Shown piece by piece: positions 11,003 through 22,842 of a DNA stretch of 64,000 nucleotides. The notes beneath the pieces were generated by a model, which saw nothing but the letters and a program-made list of their open reading frames with translations, did no database searches and was not told where the DNA came from. Positions within the stretch are counted from its first letter, which is position 1. Each line of letters begins with the position of its first letter. The stretch is from Dactylonectria macrodidyma (lineage: Eukaryota > Ascomycota > Sordariomycetes > Hypocreales > Nectriaceae), in the NCBI GenBank assembly GCA_020744425.1, contig JAGMUV010000027.1:186001-250000 (forward strand), read 5' to 3'. The translations under genes were made by a program, and so were the position numbers.

Positions 11003-12178
11003 TCACAAAGTCAGCAGAACTTTGTGAACCTTTCGATCGTTGAACAGCTCATAGGCCTCCTGGGCTTGTTCGAGCTTCATGTGGCATTCGCACAAGAAAG
11101 CAATCCTATCCTGAACTTGGATCAGACATTCTAGTGCCTCCTCAAAGATGCCACGAACAGGGCAGCGGCCCCAAGCAATGGTGACGTTCTTGGCGTACAA
11201 GGTAGGGCCGTAAAAGGATACTGTGTCCGTCTGCACGCCAACACTGCTGATGCTACCAAACGGGCGCACCATATCAACGCAGAGCTGCATGGCCGCCGGA
11301 GTTCCAACGACCTCTAGCACCACATCAGCTCCGCGTCCCTCGGTAGCAGCCAACACTTTGGCAGTCGGGTCATCGGTGAGAAGCAGCGGCTTGGCGCCGA
11401 GTTTCTGGGCTTCGAGGAGGCGTTCTGGTACCATGTCGACGGCAAAAATGTTGTCACACCACTGGGAAGCCGCGGCGATGGCACAGATGCCCACTGGGCC
11501 ACATCCTACTACAACGATACAGGTCGACTTGGCTTCTTCTCTGGGGAGAGGCTTGAGAAAGCGAGAGGCGCAGAAGTACCCTGTTGGGAAGATGTCGCCC
11601 ATCAAGACCAGCATCTTGTCTGGAAGTGACGCCGGCTTGGGAACGAGCGTTGAGCTGGCAAACGGCACCCTGACATATTCTGCCTGACCGCCATCAATGC
11701 TGGTCTTTCCGGCACTGTTGCCTAATTTCGAAACATTGGGTCAGCTTCTGAATAACCACAACAACACATGGGGCACCTAAGAGAGTCTCACCGAAAAGGA
11801 AACTCTTCTCGCATCGGCTCGTCTGCCGTTTCTTACAATAGAAACAGTCCCCGCATTGCGTCGTAAATGTTGCCTAGGTAAATACGCTGAGTTTCGTCGA
11901 CTTGACTGAAAGATGAGGTGGAGAATGCGTACGACGACAGCGTCATCAACCTCGAGGCCAGTGACTTGGGCTCCCAATTCATGGACCACACCGGCGAATT
12001 CGTGGCCTGGGATGAAGCCAGTGGGAATCTTTTGGTGGCCGCGATACCAATGCAGGTCACTTCCACAGAGGGCTGCAACGCTCACTTTAACAATAGCATC
12101 GCGGGGGTCCTGGATTATAGGGACGTTGCGTTGCTCAACAGCCACCTTGCCTACCCCCTTGAAGACGACAGCCCTCAT
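11003..12178 (-). CDS. Zinc-dependent alcohol dehydrogenase (MDR family)
   Basis: Medium-chain NAD(P)-dependent dehydrogenase oxidising an alcohol or reducing an aldehyde. Exons on the minus strand are 12178-11933, 11873-11792 and 11721-11003, giving about 348 residues. The start MRAVVFKGVGKV fits the family; an upstream ATG at 12196 would add six residues. Catalytic zinc ligands lie in ALCGSDLHWYRG (Cys) and GHEFAGVV (His-Glu). The structural zinc loop CGDCFYCKKRQTSRCEK comes from the small middle exon. The Rossmann motif is VVGCGPVGICA. Introns have GTACGC and GTGAG donors, and all joins keep frame. It is convergent with the MBL gene and divergent from the C2H2 regulator. Confidence 0.88.
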
Positions 12179-13197
12179 TGACGTCGTTGATGACATTGTT
12201 CTTTGTGGTCGCGTGGGTGTCAATTTGTTTTCAGGTCAAATTGTGGCAGTCTCGACAGGGTAGGCTTTGTCTAGATTACTGTGACAATAAACTGACTGAC
12301 CTCTCCACGTGTAATAAAGCTGGTCACACTTCAGCGCGCTTTCCATCCCTCTCGACACTTGCTTTGATGAGTATGGGAGAAGAATATTCACCGCCCCAGC
12401 TCGCATAAAAGACGCTAACAATATTCGTCTAACTCAAAGAAGGTTAGACCTCAAGATTGACGTGGTTGGGGTTAAAAGAAAAAAGAAAAAAGGTCGATGG
12501 TGTGGAGCAAATAAGTGCAAGTGCTGTGTGGAGAAGAAAAGATATCAAATCAAGTGCAAACGCATCTGGCCAGCTCAAACCTTGAACCCTCGAGCGTTCC
12601 ACTCATGACTTTGTAAGAGGGACGGAGCACATTTCGCTCAGTTATTTTAATAATTAGTAAGCCCTCGGCGAAATGAGGTTCTGGACTGGATAGTTACACT
12701 GAGAATGAGGGGATGATGATGAGAACGGAGTAGCTTCTGTGGAGAAGCTACCCTACACCGCTCCTCAATGAACACAGGGCTCAAACCAGAATGCACTAGA
12801 TAAACACGGGCATATGGTGACGCAAATATTGACCATTCGGCTCCATGCCTATGATGACCCGATACAAAACGAGGGTTCTACGTCCTGGGTGATAAAGGGA
12901 AAGTTGATGAGATCCCCCCCCCCCCCCCTAGTAACTAGTAGCTTAGAGTGTACGCAGTTGGAGAGTCCCAGAGGGAACTACGGAGTAGAGGCACTTGAGC
13001 TGAGCAGCAAAAAGTGTGACCTAGCGGGGGAAAGATGCTACCCCTTGTTGGCCTCCCTGTTGGTAAAGAAACGTCCACTCCTTCACAATGCCATTGCCAT
13101 CATCGCCATCAGTGTGTGATCCATCAGTCTGGCTAAACGCGCTGCTTTGTCCGCATCGGCCACAATCACGCACCTTGATGTCATTCAACCGGCTCAT
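12179..13197. other. Divergent intergenic region between dehydrogenase and regulator
   Basis: About 1 kb between the 5' ends of the dehydrogenase (minus) and the C2H2 regulator (plus). It has an A-rich tract (12472-12492) and a C-run near 12916. No gene is seen; it probably holds both promoters. Confidence 0.5.
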
Positions 13198-16072
13198 ATG
13201 GCAATGGCAAGGGGCCGTCCCCGCGTCCAGGTAGCACCATGCAAGTTTTGTCACAGGCAGTTCAAGCGCCTGGAACACCTGCAGCGCCACGAGCGCATCC
13301 GTAAGACCCCTCTTAGCTTCGACGCGTCTGTGATGTCTTTTAGGTACCGCCTGTAGCACTAACCGTTGCCACCTTGTGTCCAGACACACACGAGAAACCA
13401 TTCGCGTGTAGGTGCGGGCAGAGATTCTCCAGGCAGTAAGTATGGCGCGCAGGTGAGGCGAGCCGAGACGGGCGTCGTCGCCATGACCCGAAGCTATTTG
13501 AGAGGGCTGGGACTGACAAAGGGCCGATATCGCGTCACCTTGCAGAGATCTCTTGACACGTCATCACCGTCAACACCACCACGGAGAAGATGACGATGAA
13601 TCGACCGCGCACGAAGACGCGACGGACGAAGACGCGACGGACGCGACATTGCTCGCTTCACATCAGGTGCCACACCTCGTTGGCCAGCCCGAGCCATCAA
13701 ACGGACCAGCCAGCGATCAAGCGTCGACGGAGAACGAAAACGACCACCAGGGTTCACTCGATGCATCCACCGACGAAGCAGACAGCCATATCCCAGAGAG
13801 TCATATCCCAGAAGAACGTGGCATCACTGGCGTCCACGACCATCTTGACGATAATGGCAATGAACCCGAACAGGTCTATAATATGGAGGAGACGAATGAA
13901 ACCATGGCCGGAGCATCATCCCAGCCGTTCGAAATGCCGGCAGCTCAGCAGGCTCTTCTGCTTGGCACCGTGGAAGGAGTAGAAGAATTCGCGTTTCTGT
14001 GGAACGACTTCCCTACCAACGACCAGCCTCTGCCAGTAGACTTCTTCGACTCGGACCTGTCTCTAGTGGACATCTCGCAACAATACACCGTCCCACCTCC
14101 CTTGAGTCGCATGGCCGGCATGGTGCCAACGGAACATCATCCGGACGTGTATATAGAGCAGTCGTCGGCACATCCGGCCACTCCGAATGGCCCTGGCCCA
14201 GGCCAGTCGCATTCGCAGTTGCATTCGCAGTCCCATTCACAGTCCCAATTTCAGTCTCAGTCGCACTTGGCAGCTTCAAGGCTCCCATCGCTGGAGCCGA
14301 CGGCACGCCCAGCCGTATCGCAGATGCCCGAGACGGAGCAGTTCACTTCAGCAGAGTACCATCAAGTGCTCTGTCCCTGGAGAATCTCCGTCGACGAGTA
14401 CCAGAAGCTGTCACAGGATCTGCATGCCTGCAACAGCGCCGTTGTCTCTCCCTCTTCCTTGTCCTTTTCTTTCCCGTCGCGACAGACGCTCTCTCGGTAC
14501 CTCGAAGGCTACTTCCGAGGCTTCCACGCCCACATGCCGTTCCTCCATACTGCCTCTCTGTCAGCGGAGAGCCTGGGCCTGGAGTTGATTCTGCCTCTCG
14601 CAGCCGTAGGTGCCTTGTATCGTTTTGAGCATGCCAAGGGGTTTGAGCTCTACCGCGTCGCCAAGGCCCTCATCAAATGGAGACTCGACCAGATCGACGA
14701 AGAGGTGTTATCTCGCCTCACTAGCACGTCGCCTGGGTATGCCGGCTTTGCGAACCCCCACACGGGGCCTGGTGTACTGGGGAGTCAGGCATCTCACAGT
14801 CCTCACACTCCCCAGAGTCCTCACAATGTTGCGTCTCCAGTCGCCTCCCGTGGCCACAAAGGCCTGCGGCTGCTACAAGGCTTGACTGTCCTCATGGCAC
14901 TCACTTCATGGGGCGATCGTGCTCTGGTGCGAGACGGGTTGGCCATGTCCAGCCAAGTTGCCATGCTGGTCCGCGAGTTTGGCATCAGCTCCATCGAGGA
15001 GACGAGCTCGAGGGAGACGTCCTGGGAGAAATGGATACGCCGGGAAGAAAGGCGTCGGACGCTTTTTGTGACGTACATTCTTTTCAACCTGCAGTGCGTT
15101 GCATTCAACGTGCCGCCCATGATCTTGAACCAGGAGGTCGGCATCAACCTCCCAGCTCGTGCCTCAGAATGGCAAGCCCCAAATGCAGAGGTATGGGCCC
15201 AAGTACATGCCACTGAGCCGCTCCCTCAGAGACCATTTCAAAAGGTGCTGGATCAGCTGCTTTCCGGGGTCGCTATCCATCACGAGGGAGCCGTCTCTGC
15301 CTTTGGCAACTACGTGCTCATCCACGGCTTCTTGCAGCAGATCTTCTTTGTACGCAACGCCACGACCTGTTTGTCAGACGCAACGAGCTCTCTCGGCATG
15401 GACGTCGTCAAGAGAATGGAGGCGGCATTGCGAGCGTGGCAAGAATCCTGGGAGGCCACGCATGAGTCGACGCTAGATCCATCGTCTCCAAAAGGCCCGC
15501 TTGGATTCAACTCTACGGCACTGCTTCGCCTTGTATATATCCGCCTCAACGCAAACACAGGCCCGGGCCGCCGCCTGGTGACTCGCGATCCCATGGACAT
15601 TGCCCAAGCCTTTACCAATGCTAAAGTCCATGTCTGCAACCGATCGCCCCATCTCGATCGCGCAGTCTTGCAGTGCATCCACGCTCTAAGCGTCCCCATC
15701 CGCGTGGGCATTGCCTTCGTAGCTCGCACCCAGACTCTCAACTGGAGCATCCAACACTCCCTCTGTAACCTCGAATGTGCCTTTCTGCTCACTCACTGGC
15801 TGAACGCCCTTGCCGTCGACGTCGAGGCATCTGGCATCGACTCTCTGCGGCCCGATGAGCACAAGCTTGTCAACATGGTCGTCAGCCTCGTGCGTGAGAC
15901 GGAGTGGACGGACGGCCTCGATGATGCCGGCCAGGATCATGCCCGCCGTATCCAACGCTTGGCAGCAGCGACTATACGCATCTGGGCAGAGACGTTCAAG
16001 GGCTTCCAGGTGTTTGAACTAGTCCACATGATTGGTGCCGGGCTGTCCATTGTAGCGGATATTCTAGGATGA
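13198..16072 (+). CDS. C2H2 zinc-finger transcription factor with fungal-specific domain
   Basis: Nuclear regulator of the fungal two-finger C2H2 plus Fungal_trans type, about 893 residues. Exons 13198-13300, 13384-13435 and 13546-16072 all join in frame. Finger 1 is CKFCHRQFKRLEHLQRHERIH; finger 2 is CRCGQRFSRQDLLTRHHRQH, a short Cys-x-Cys variant common in this class. The fingers are built from three exons. A long acidic, Gln/Ser/His-rich linker follows (Gln-Ser-His repeats near 14205-14270), then the regulatory domain from about residue 300 (RQTLSRYLEGYFRGFHAHMPF to the end). It lies between two dehydrogenases and is the best candidate local regulator of the 3-24 kb block (inference). Confidence 0.9.
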
Positions 16073-16109
16073 TGGCTTTTGAAGGCTTTTGTGCCCTCTA
16101 CCTAAGTAC

Positions 16110-17237
16110 CTATAGCGTCATATCAATAACAAGCTTGCCTTCCACCCCCTCGTGATTCTTCTTGACCAACTCATTGAGCTGATGGAAAGGAAACGTCTTG
16201 ATCTCGGCCGAGACGCCGTGCCGCATTGCAAAGTCGAGCATTTCCTTCAACTGATGATTCCTTCCTACCAGGCTTCCAACCACGCTGATGTCTCGAAACA
16301 CGAGATCGTGGGCGCTGACGGCGAGTTTCTCCTTGGGGAAGCTCACAACGACCATGGTCCCGTGATTTCTCAGCAGCTTCATGCCCATGTCAAAGGCTCT
16401 TTGGGATTCTGGAAGTAGAATGACCGCGTCTAGGCCGACCTCGGTTGGCGGTGCCCCAGAAGATGCTTCTTGACCCTTGAGCCTCATCTCGTCTGCGTCC
16501 GTGTTGCGGGCGTCAGCCACCTGCACCCGTGACCCTGCCGAGCCCAAGTTGTTCTTGATGCGCTGTACGAGCTCGAGGGATTGATCATTGGCGTCGATGG
16601 CGAGTACTTGTCTGCCCAAGCGTGCGGCGAATTGCACTCCAAGGTGTCCCAAGCCTCCTCCAGCACCTATAATGGCCACCCTCTCGGCACTCTGCACCTT
16701 CTCGTGATGCAAAGCCGCCCAGATTGTCAGTCCAGCGCACATCAGAGGCGCTGCCTGTGTTGCGGACAATCCTTCTGGCAGCGGAGCGACTTGGCGACTA
16801 TCGACAAGGCAGTACTCCTGAAAGCCGCCGTCTCGCGTCAGCCCCAAGTTGCCTGCAAGGGGACAATACGGAGAGTATCCCATTTCATCCTGACCAGGAC
16901 GCGTGCACTCGTGGCAGTTGCCGCAAGGATGATAGGCACGGCCTGGAACGCCAACTCGGATGCCGGCTGCGATGCCTCGGTTGCTTGACACCTCTGGGCC
17001 AAGAGCCAGGACTTCTCCGGCAAACTCGTGGCATCCGATGCGCGGCAGTTCCTGTGACAAGGCTCCAGATGCAAAGACGGCATCGGTATGGCAGTATGAT
17101 GCCGCAAGGACCTTGATGAGGATATCGTGGCCCTCGGGCGGCGACGGACGCGGAATCTGCTTCATCGTGTATGGCTGGCCAAATCGCTCCACGACAGCAG
17201 CCAGCATTGTTGGCGGTGATGCAACCAGGCTAGGCAT
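16110..17237 (-). CDS. Zinc-dependent alcohol dehydrogenase (AdhP/yeast-ADH-like)
   Basis: NAD-dependent zinc alcohol dehydrogenase of the MDR family, single exon, about 375 residues from MPSLVASPPTMLAAVV. The frame is open up to an ATG at 17363, which would add a 42-residue Ser/Thr/Arg-rich segment (possibly a targeting sequence). A start at 17207 (MLAAVVERFG) is also possible. Catalytic zinc ligands are in ASYCHTDA and IGCHEFAGE; the structural loop is CGNCHECTRPGQ...YCP; the Rossmann motif is IIGAGGGLGHLGVQ. The 3' end lies 38 bp from the 3' end of the C2H2 regulator gene (convergent pair). It is only distantly related to the dehydrogenase at 11-12 kb. Confidence 0.88.
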   Translation of the reverse strand: MPSLVASPPTMLAAVVERFGQPYTMKQIPRPSPPEGHDILIKVLAASYCHTDAVFASGALSQELPRIGCHEFAGEVLALGPEVSSNRGIAAGIRVGVPGRAYHPCGNCHECTRPGQDEMGYSPYCPLAGNLGLTRDGGFQEYCLVDSRQVAPLPEGLSATQAAPLMCAGLTIWAALHHEKVQSAERVAIIGAGGGLGHLGVQFAARLGRQVLAIDANDQSLELVQRIKNNLGSAGSRVQVADARNTDADEMRLKGQEASSGAPPTEVGLDAVILLPESQRAFDMGMKLLRNHGTMVVVSFPKEKLAVSAHDLVFRDISVVGSLVGRNHQLKEMLDFAMRHGVSAEIKTFPFHQLNELVKKNHEGVEGKLVIDMTL

Positions 17238-17763
17238 TTTGGCTAGGTATTGGTTCTGATGTAATGAGGTGGAGCGGGCCGTTGATCCAGCAATGGTAAC
17301 GGTAACGGGTGTTGAGTTGAAGGGCGAGAGAGATATGAACCCAGGCCGGGTCAGTTTGTCCATTTACCTCTGTGCTGATGCTGGCATCCAACTCCGCGTA
17401 ATTGTAAGTTAGCCTGGAGTGGTTAGAGACGCAGCCTTAGCCGGTTCGGTTTAGTGGGATGAAAAAGGATCACAAATGATTGTGGAATGTGGGGGGAGGG
17501 GTTCTTTGTCTGTCGTTGGGGGAGAAAATATTCTCGTCACTACCGGTACCCCGAACAGTGATGATGGATTCACGAGAAGTCGGTACCACAATGTCTCCGA
17601 GCTCTGCTAAAGTGTGTCTCCCTTACTACGACGTGACTGGGACTCTCCAGAAGTTAGAAATGTAACACCCGATTTGGTTCAATCTAATCTACCTACTAAA
17701 CAGGGTGTGCCTAAAACCTTTAGTATCCATCAGTACCCATCCAGCGGATTCCCATTTGGCCAT
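17238..17763. other. Intergenic region
   Basis: Contains the optional N-terminal extension of the dehydrogenase (17238-17363) and then non-coding sequence. No other gene is seen. Confidence 0.45.
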
Positions 17764-19557
17764 CTACAGCTCACGCATCTCAGCGTGCTCCACGTCAGCA
17801 TCCCGCGTCTTGGTGCTCAAGGAAGAGTGCGTGGCATTGATCATCTCATCCACAATCGCCTTCTTGACGTCCTCACAGTTGGCAGGGCTGGGCGCCATCT
17901 CATCGTCAAATAGAACAGCAATCTCCTCTAGCGAGAGTCCAGCCGTCTCGGGAAAGTACTTGCCCATGACAAAGGCGCCGATCCATGGCAAGATGATGAA
18001 GATGAGGTAATATTTCCATCCAACACTCTCAAAGGCCGTAGAAGCAGTCTGCGTGTAGATGAGCGTCATGATGAACAGACCAGACACGCTGATGCCGACA
18101 CCGTGGGCTCGAATCGAAGTAGGGAAGATCTCGGCGCAGTAGACGTATGAAGAGGCATCCATACTGCCGCCGTAGAAGAAGACAAAGATATACAAGAAGA
18201 AGACGCCGAAGCCGTTGCCAATCTTATTATTGCTTGTGCCCACGAATTCGGCAACCATGGCGGTGAATCCGCAGAGGGAGAGCGAGCAGCCAATGAGTCC
18301 AATGACCATGATGCGGATTCGTCCCCAACGGTCCAGGATCAGACTGTTGACAAAGTTCATGAAGGCTGCTAGCGAGTTGTAGCATGCGTACAAGAGGAGA
18401 GCGATTGATCCATGCAGACCGAGACCGTTGTAGAGAAGAATCTGGTAGTTGTTTACAACCAAAACACCAGTTGACTGAGCGATGCATCTGTACAATGTGG
18501 TTAGCGATTGCAATCCGTCGTGAATCGTGACTTTCGAGATAAGAGGCATGAGCCATGAGGCATGGGGGTGCTTGGTCTTACTGAACAAAGAAGCCATAGA
18601 GAATTCTCTTGCGATAGGACTTCTTGGAAAAGACCTGCCGCCATCCGTCTGACGTGGCTTCGTGGATTTCCAGCTCCAGCTGGGCACAGATCTCCTGTAG
18701 TTCATTATCGGCAAATGAATGGCCCTCGCCTTGACCATCTGGGTGAAGTTTCTCAAGAACTTGGCGGGCTGCAGTCGTGTTACCCACTTTGCACAGCCAT
18801 CTGGGCGATTCTGGCATCCAAGGAGAGCCAACCAGGAGAAGAATTGGGGCGACAATCTGGAATGCAAGGCACAGTCGCCATTGAAGCGCCGGGTTGGTTA
18901 TGAAGAATCATCCATAACCAGCCTTCCAGCCAGGGCCTAAACAGCTTGTCAGAATATGCCCTGATTTTATCATGGCTAAGATGATGTAAGGGAATGGGAA
19001 TCTCACATATCCAACGACAACAAGGAAGCCGTGTGATCCAACCATACGGCCTCTGACTTTGGCGGGCGAAATCTCTGACTGGTAGATGGGTACAGCCACG
19101 TCCATCATGCCAACGGCGATGCCGTTAAGGAAACGGCCGACCAAGAGCATTCCGATATGAACAGATCCAGCCTGGAGAGCCGCGGAAAGAACACAAATAA
19201 GGGAAGTGATTTGAATGGCAGCACGACGTCCGGCAGCATCAAGCAGCCAGGGAACCAAAAGACACCCAATGATTCCGCCGCCGGCAAAGAGACCATTGTT
19301 GGCTAAATTCACCGGATCAGGATTCTTGCTCTTGTATACTGAGAGAGTGCTACAATTATCCTGAAACGCAACATACCTCCAATCAAATGGTTGCCTTGTG
19401 TGGAATTTGGACCAGTGGTGCTCAAGTTGAAGTAGTTCAAGAAGGATGCGAGACCAAGCACAGAGCCACTGATTGCCGAGTTGAAGCCATAGGTAAAGGA
19501 CCCGAGGGCAACAAAGAAGATGGTGAGGAAGTTGTATCGTGTACTTTTGTTAGCCAT
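17764..19557 (-). pseudogene. MFS sugar-porter transporter with in-frame stop
   Basis: Sugar-porter MFS, paralogue of the gene at 3 kb. Exon 1 begins at 19557 (MANKSTRYNFLTIFFVALGS); later exons start near 19315, 18946 and 18490. The last exon (from CIAQSTGVLVVNNYQ) runs without a break to 17764 and carries DRWGRIR, AEIFPTSIRAHG and PETAGLSLEEI. Exon 3 is damaged. After the join at VVVGY the expected segment 'A..GW.GYGC-FF' reads GYG-stop-FFITNPALQWR, a TGA at about 18920-18918 where the paralogue has Cys. Reading from the best acceptor also needs a 1-nt shift. As written the product would end after about five TM segments. Sequencing error is the main alternative to a real pseudogene. Confidence 0.75.
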
Positions 19558-19622
19558 TGCTGAATGGTGTAGAAAGGTGATGATGTGTGAGTCTTAAAGC
19601 CCGCAATGCGCGAAGGACGCGG

Positions 19623-19628
19623 TTTATA
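19623..19628 (-). promoter_or_regulatory. Probable TATA box of the MFS gene
   Basis: TATAAA on the minus strand (within GATATAAACC), about 66 bp upstream of the ATG at 19557. Position and sequence fit a core promoter element. Confidence 0.45.
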
Positions 19629-19629
19629 T

Positions 19630-20326
19630 CCCTTTCAAGATGGAACAAGAGTATCAAACACAATGTCAATAACGTGTGTAGAATCGTTCAAGTTGTTGTC
19701 TATAGACCCTGCTCCCCCACACGATATCTGCCTGACTCCAAGGGAGTGGGTGTTTGTTCCCTGAAAATGGGGGAGAAAATCCGGGGCCGAGGGGGGCTCA
19801 GTAGGCTATCTTTCCAAGGTAGAGAAGACTGCGGGGGATATAAGAGGAGTTAGTTGCTTTGGGACGCAGTTTGCTGGCGATGGCAAGAGTCAAAGTGCGG
19901 AGACTGTATCTTAGGCCACCATGGCTGTCCGTGGGTGAAGCTGGCAATCGGTCTGGAGCACCAAGTCACTAGGCTTATGCCTGGAGCCTAGGAGATGGTT
20001 TTGAATATTGAATTCACCCCAAGACCTAGCGAGTACGGTGGAATGAAATGGAAGCATTGTGAGCATCTGTGAGAAGAGATTTGCCGCTGCGCATGTGGAA
20101 CAGCAAGATATCATTGGTAACTACCGTGCTCCTTTGAACTCGGCTGCTGATGTAGGCTGGCTCGAATTTACGGACTATGGGGTTGTTGCCAGTTTTTATT
20201 ACATGGTCAGATTATACACGTGGCACTTTGAAAGGAGAGCAGGCTCCCATAATTTCATCTCATTTGGTGATGAATTGCTGTGTTAATACCGGTACGCCTC
20301 ATTCCATTTGTTGACGGTTGGCCCCA
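19630..20326. other. Intergenic region
   Basis: No motif-bearing frame was found on either strand. It is the upstream flank of the MFS gene and the 3' flank of the decarboxylase-like gene. Confidence 0.45.
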
Positions 20327-20907
20327 TCACACACTGTTCTTAGCATCCGGCGACGCCTCCGCAAGCTCCCTCTGATGCTCACCCTTGGAAATCATATCGT
20401 TGATGGTCTTCTCAGCTACCTTCATCGCCTCCACTCCTGCCGGTACTCCGCAGTAGATGGTGGCGTGCAAGATAGACTCGCGGATCTCTACTTCCGTCAG
20501 GCCGTTGTTTAGAGCACCACGTACATGGATGCCCAGCTCAGGCCAGCTCTTCAAAGCTATCAACATGCCAATATCTATAAGTCAAGCGTTAATACTCCAT
20601 TTCAAGCACACATTAGACGGATGTGACGGCACATACTCAGGAGGCTGCGCTGCTTGCGCTCCAGGCCAGGACGAGACCAAACATTACCCCAACACCATCT
20701 ATCATCAGGTGACGTTAGTAACGGCAACAGACTCGGAGATAACGGGAATTACTCGGTAACAAGCTGCTGGCCGGGGTACGCGAACTCGCTTGATCCGTTT
20801 TTGAGGGCAGCGTTGACGTAGGCATTTCCAACCACCACTCGACGGTTCTGGAGCCCGAGCTCGAACATGTCGGTGTGCAGCTTATCAAATTGCTTCTCGG
20901 TAGACAT
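20327..20907 (-). CDS. Carboxymuconolactone decarboxylase family protein
   Basis: AhpD/CMD-fold protein. The nearest classical member, gamma-carboxymuconolactone decarboxylase, acts in protocatechuate breakdown. Exons on the minus strand are 20907-20753, 20698-20637 and 20574-20327, in phase, giving about 154 residues, the usual family length. Family marks are [20 protein letters not shown] followed by LNIGMLIAL, then [21 protein letters not shown] and [16 protein letters not shown]. Start [10 protein letters not shown] is the first ATG. It contains Cys residues but not the CxxC pair of AhpD peroxidases, which favours the decarboxylase or hydrolase-like branch. Neighbouring MBL and dehydrogenase genes fit a ring or lactone catabolic route. 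Confidence 0.85.
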
Positions 20908-21390
20908 CTTGGCGTGGTAATACTGTGGCTTACTCTGCTGATTTGAGAATGGGCGGCTATTTTAGGAGAGTAGAGGACCTAGGGTGTATTACATGCTGTT
21001 CTTAATACAGTGATACGAATTATATCTCCACAGGCGCTGGGGCGGATATATTGAGGAGCCTGCCAAGACTCTTTTCTTCTCCAAGGCTGCGTGCAACAAA
21101 GCCCCCCCCCCCTTCGGGATCGATCTTCACCTCCCCAGCATCTGGATATGGACGGTGAAGTATGTGTCAGCACTTGAGAACTTTAGCCGAGATTATCAAT
21201 CTCTTGGGGTAGTTTCGATTGCCGCTTGGAGAACTCAGTCTCGGTGCCGGCACCGACGCTTGCAACGAGGCTCTACACCTTCGTCAACTCTTTCCCAGGG
21301 ACGTAGGTATTTGATTCGGTTTCTTGATAGTAGACATGTCTTCTCATTCATCCTCTATGATTCATCTGTCTTATTGAACTCAACAACACA
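20908..21390. other. Divergent intergenic region
   Basis: 483 bp between the decarboxylase-like gene (minus) and the lactonase-like gene (plus), likely holding both promoters. There is a C-run at about 21102-21112. No gene is seen. Confidence 0.5.
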
Positions 21391-22374
21391 ATGCATTCCC
21401 AAGGTTTTGTCTCAGTCCACGCCCTCTCGGCCGGGTATCTCACCCTGCCTGAGCGGTTCTTCGTTACACCGCTCGACGACCCTTTGGCACGGAGGACAGT
21501 GCCATCACTTTCATTCCTGGTTCAGCACAAAGACAGTGAGACCCAAAACACGACGCGAATGGTTTTTGACCTTGGCATCCGGCGGAAACTTGACGACTAT
21601 CCAAAGCCCATTTACAAACATGCCATGACACGACAACCACTTTCGGGAGAGCCTGATACGCTGGCGTCCCTCGCGTCCGGTGGCCTCACGCCTGACCATA
21701 TCGACATGGTTGTTTTCAGTCATCTTCACTGGGATCATGTTGGCACGCCGTCCGACTACCCTCACTCGACCTACGTCGTGGGACCGGGTGCGGTTGATTT
21801 GATCGGCACGGGCAGAGTGAGCGGCCTTGGGAGCCACAACCATTTCGAGATGGGCATGCTCGACCTGAAGAGAACCATTGAACTCCGTTCAACTAGTCTT
21901 CCAAGCACGCCGCCTCCAGAAGAGGATGGCATTTACCTTGAGCCTCAGACCCAACAGCTCGTCGGCCATTTTACCAAGCCGTGGCAGCAAAAGGGCCATT
22001 TCGAAGCAGTCATGGATGTCTTCAATGATGGGAGTGTGTACATAGTTTCTGCCCCTGGTCACCTCGATGGGCACATCAACCTTCTCTGCCGGCTGGAAGA
22101 CGGAAGCCATGTCTATCTAGCTGGCGATGCGTGCCATGATGAGCGCATCTTGACCGGCGAGAAGGACATTGCCACGTGGGTCGACCAAGAGTACGCTGGT
22201 GCCATCTGCTGCATTCACAAGGACAAGGCGGTGGCTGAGAAGACGATTGCAGCCATTCGGGATACTGTAGAAGACCCGGGCGACCTGAGAAGCGTTGAAG
22301 TCATCTTTGCTCATGACGCTGGGTGGGCGAAGCAGGCGGAAAAACAAGGTAGATTCTTCCCTGGGTCGTTGTAA
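21391..22374 (+). CDS. AHL-lactonase-like metallo-beta-lactamase hydrolase
   Basis: Single-exon zinc hydrolase of the MBL superfamily, 327 residues, resembling quorum-quenching lactonases and fungal lactone/lactam hydrolases. The metal motif is SHLHWDHVGTPSDYP (HxHxDH) near residue 110-120. Further ligands are in APGHLDGHINL (His) and YLAGDACHDE (Asp). A last conserved His lies in VIFAHDAGW. The N-terminal YLTLPERFFVTP and FLVQH strands match the fold. Its short loop before the HxHxDH motif sets it apart from the larger MBL protein at 8.7-10.1 kb. Ring opening of a lactone or lactam is the expected chemistry; the substrate is unknown. Confidence 0.87.
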   Translation: MHSQGFVSVHALSAGYLTLPERFFVTPLDDPLARRTVPSLSFLVQHKDSETQNTTRMVFDLGIRRKLDDYPKPIYKHAMTRQPLSGEPDTLASLASGGLTPDHIDMVVFSHLHWDHVGTPSDYPHSTYVVGPGAVDLIGTGRVSGLGSHNHFEMGMLDLKRTIELRSTSLPSTPPPEEDGIYLEPQTQQLVGHFTKPWQQKGHFEAVMDVFNDGSVYIVSAPGHLDGHINLLCRLEDGSHVYLAGDACHDERILTGEKDIATWVDQEYAGAICCIHKDKAVAEKTIAAIRDTVEDPGDLRSVEVIFAHDAGWAKQAEKQGRFFPGSL

Positions 22375-22842
22375 TTTTTTTTTGAATGTACATACAAAGC
22401 AGACGGTCGTCACCTGGTTTAGTCACGTATCTGATAAACTCTGTGTGCATGTCTTCACACCATCAAGCAACCAACTTCTGCTCCTTCATTTGGGTGACTT
22501 CCTTTTCAACCCCAACTCGGCATTCTACAGCTTGAGGCACCGCCGCTACAAACCAATACCCCAATAGTTTTGACCCCATTCTTAAGCCCGCAATTGATGA
22601 TGCGCCGGCCGGTGTCGGGCCCCAGCTGAGTCTCCAATTAGTCCCATTACCCCAAATTAGAACGGCAGTTTGATCGTTGATGTCTACTTTAACTGATCGT
22701 TTTTTGAACTCTTGGACAATAAGACCTCACTCAATGCGGCAATCCTACTATTTTTTGTAGTTCCATATCCCTTCATTCAACTCCCCTTGGCTCAGCCGTT
22801 GGCCTCGTCAACCAGTCTCCATTACCGGTACGCCACTCGATC
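22375..22842. other. Intergenic region
   Basis: 3' flank of the lactonase-like gene and 5' flank of the next dehydrogenase. No gene is seen. Confidence 0.5.

Noticed and set aside
13553..13642. Starting the C2H2 regulator at the first ATG of its long exon
   Set aside because: Two small upstream exons supply both zinc fingers in phase, so the long-exon start would drop the DNA-binding domain.
14013..14306. Minus- and other-frame ORFs overlapping the C2H2 regulator linker
   Set aside because: They are shadows of the Gln/Ser/His-rich coding sequence on the plus strand.
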